Source: Chloroflexota bacterium (GTDB lineage Bacteria > Chloroflexota > Dormibacteria > CF-121). From it: a stretch of DNA of 12,748 bases. Location of the stretch: NCBI GenBank assembly GCA_005889285.1, contig VBFF01000042.1, positions 1 to 12,748 of the forward strand. Reading direction: 5' to 3'. Positions within the stretch are counted from its first letter, which is position 1, and every line of letters begins with the position of its first letter. Made by a program: the position numbers and the translations under genes. Of this stretch, positions 11,502 to 12,748 are shown one piece after another. A model generated the notes under the pieces. That model made no database searches, was not told the origin of the DNA, and saw only the letters and a list, made by a program, of their open reading frames with translations.

Positions 11502-12748
11502 CTAACTGCACCCGCTGGTGCTGCCGCAGTTGAGGCACTTGTAGCAGGTGCCGTTGCGAATCATGATCGAGCCGCAGTCGGAGCACGCCGGCGCGTCCTC
11601 CTGGCCCACGAAACTGATCTTGATCGGGCTCGAATCGGCTGGTGCCGGCTTGACCGGCGCGGGCGCCGGAGCCGACGAGGCCGCAATCTCGACGATTGGG
11701 TCGCGGCGGATGATGCCGATGTCTTCCTGCTGGGTTCCGCTGAGGAACTTCGACGCCAGCCAGCGGAAGATGTAGTCGGTGATCGACTTCGCGATCGGGA
11801 TTTCGGGGTTCTTGGTGAATCCCGAGGGCTCGAAGCGGGTGTGCGCGAACTTCTTCACCAGCACCTCCAGCGGCACGCCGTACTGCAGCGCCAGCGAGAT
11901 GCTGGTGGCGAAGGCATCCATCAGCCCGGAGATGGTGCTGCCCTCCTTGGACATCACCAGGAAGATCTCGCCCGGAGTGCCGTCCTCGTAGATGCCGACG
12001 GTGATGTACCCCTCGTGGCCCTGGATGTCGAACTTGTGGGTGATCGCCCGGCGCTCGTCCGGCAGCTTGTGACGCATGGCGCGGGCCGGCTCGCTGGGCG
12101 CCTCCGAGGCCGCCACGGCGATCGTGCGGGCCGTCTTCTTGTCGTCCAGCGCGGTGTTGAGCGGCTGGGAGCGCTTGGAGCCGTCGCGATAGATGGCGAT
12201 CGCCTTGAGACCCATCCGCCACCCTTCCAGGTAGACCTCCATGATGTCCTCGGCCGTCGCCTGCTCGGGCATGTTGACGGTCTTGGAGATGGCGCCCGAG
12301 ATGAACGGCTGCGCCGCCGCCATCATCTTGACGTGCCCCATGTAGTGGATCGTCCTCGATCCCTTGGCGGGCTTGAACGCGCAGTCGAACACCGCCAGGT
12401 CGTCCGGCCGAAGGTGCGGGGCGCCCTCGATGGTGTCGTTTTCGTCGATGTACTGGAGGATCTCGGAAACCTGGACCTCGGGATAGCCAATCCGGCGCAG
12501 CGCAATGGGCACCGTCTGATTGACGATCTTGAGCATGCCGCCACCAACCAGCTTCTTGTACTTGACCAGGGCGATGTCGGGTTCGATGCCGGTGGTGTCG
12601 CAATCCATCATGAAGCCGATGGTGCCGGTGGGCGCGATCACGGTCGCCTGGGCATTGCGGTAGCCGTAGAGGTCGCCCAGCTGGCAGGCCTTGTCCCAGG
12701 CATCGTGTGCCGCGCTCAGCAATGGCAGCGGCACATGCGCCGGGTTGA
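11502..12748 (-). CDS. nrdJ: Adenosylcobalamin-dependent (class II) ribonucleotide reductase, C-terminal part
   Basis: The frame is open to the window edge; about 414 C-terminal residues are visible and the N-terminus lies outside. Family blocks are ATVIAPTGTIGFMMDCDTTG, IEPDIALVKYKKLVGGGMLK, IVNQTVPIALRRIGY, and later GLMDAFATSISLALQYGVPL and HTRFEPSGFTKNPEIPIAKS. The tail has CSDCG, CYKCLNCG and a penultimate Cys, a zinc-ribbon/redox end found in NrdJ proteins of this type. The enzyme reduces ribonucleotides to deoxyribonucleotides using B12 and does not need oxygen. The tail cysteines probably re-reduce the active site. The zinc-ribbon gene follows 23 nt downstream. Confidence 0.95.
   Translation of the reverse strand, partial: NPAHVPLPLLSAAHDAWDKACQLGDLYGYRNAQATVIAPTGTIGFMMDCDTTGIEPDIALVKYKKLVGGGMLKIVNQTVPIALRRIGYPEVQVSEILQYIDENDTIEGAPHLRPDDLAVFDCAFKPAKGSRTIHYMGHVKMMAAAQPFISGAISKTVNMPEQATAEDIMEVYLEGWRMGLKAIAIYRDGSKRSQPLNTALDDKKTARTIAVAASEAPSEPARAMRHKLPDERRAITHKFDIQGHEGYITVGIYEDGTPGEIFLVMSKEGSTISGLMDAFATSISLALQYGVPLEVLVKKFAHTRFEPSGFTKNPEIPIAKSITDYIFRWLASKFLSGTQQEDIGIIRRDPIVEIAASSAPAPAPVKPAPADSSPIKISFVGQEDAPACSDCGSIMIRNGTCYKCLNCGSTSGCS

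Noticed and set aside
11308..12603. Long minus-strand frame covering both nrdJ sequence and the zinc-ribbon protein
   Set aside because: Only the last 57 codons, with their own ribosome-binding site, are real. The rest is an out-of-frame shadow of nrdJ.

Overview
The window is a GC-rich, densely packed bacterial chromosome segment. Its genes are mostly housekeeping and metabolic. An F420/FMN-type split-barrel oxidoreductase, a B12-dependent ribonucleotide reductase, an ECF-type sigma factor and several genes that appear to lack leaders fit a high-GC terrabacterial lineage of the Chloroflexota/Dormibacterota/Actinomycetota kind. This placement is an inference from gene content, not a database match. 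I see no mobile element, CRISPR array, tRNA or rRNA.

Layout. Positions 1-520 (-) hold a secreted alanine-rich helical protein that runs off the window. It diverges from a secreted TIGR03118-type beta-propeller protein (711-1793, +). That gene converges across a strong hairpin on a family III CoA-transferase/racemase-like gene (1825-2736, -). The transferase gene diverges across only 19 bp from polX (2756-4459, +). An unrecognised 172-residue protein (4506-5024, +) follows and converges on a membrane protein with a long Ser/Ala/Pro tail, which is preceded by an 84-residue unknown (5031-5662, -). Next comes galU (5741-6622, -). Upstream of it lies a three-gene block: ECF sigma factor, single-TM protein and 55-residue basic protein (6632-7761, -). 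The threonine catabolic pair tdh-kbl (7802-10042, -) diverges from a stand-alone RAM/AsnC-type domain protein (10105-10332, +). Then come a PPOX-class oxidoreductase (10348-10755, -), a 21-residue lysine-rich peptide gene (10823-10888, -), a structured intergenic region with a candidate small RNA, a 56-residue cysteine-rich zinc-ribbon protein (11308-11478, -), and the C-terminal part of nrdJ (11502 to the window end, -).

How the genes may work together. Tdh and Kbl together convert threonine to glycine and acetyl-CoA, and the divergent RAM-domain protein is placed to sense an amino acid. The sigma factor and its membrane partner look like a signalling pair, with stop and start overlapping as ATGA. 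NrdJ and the zinc-ribbon protein are probably co-transcribed.

The most unusual signals are in the non-coding DNA. (1) A -10 hexamer of the TANNNT kind lies exactly 6 nt before the start codon of polX, galU and tdh, which predicts leaderless mRNAs starting on the first base of the start codon. (2) A near-symmetric -10 (TAGGTTA) is shared by the divergent polX and CoA-transferase genes. (3) A promoter, hairpin and intrinsic-terminator arrangement at 11025-11198 (-) is a candidate for a new small RNA or attenuator ahead of the lysine-rich peptide gene. (4) A hairpin holds the ribosome-binding site and start codon of the nrdJ-linked zinc-ribbon gene, and reads as an intrinsic terminator on the opposite strand.
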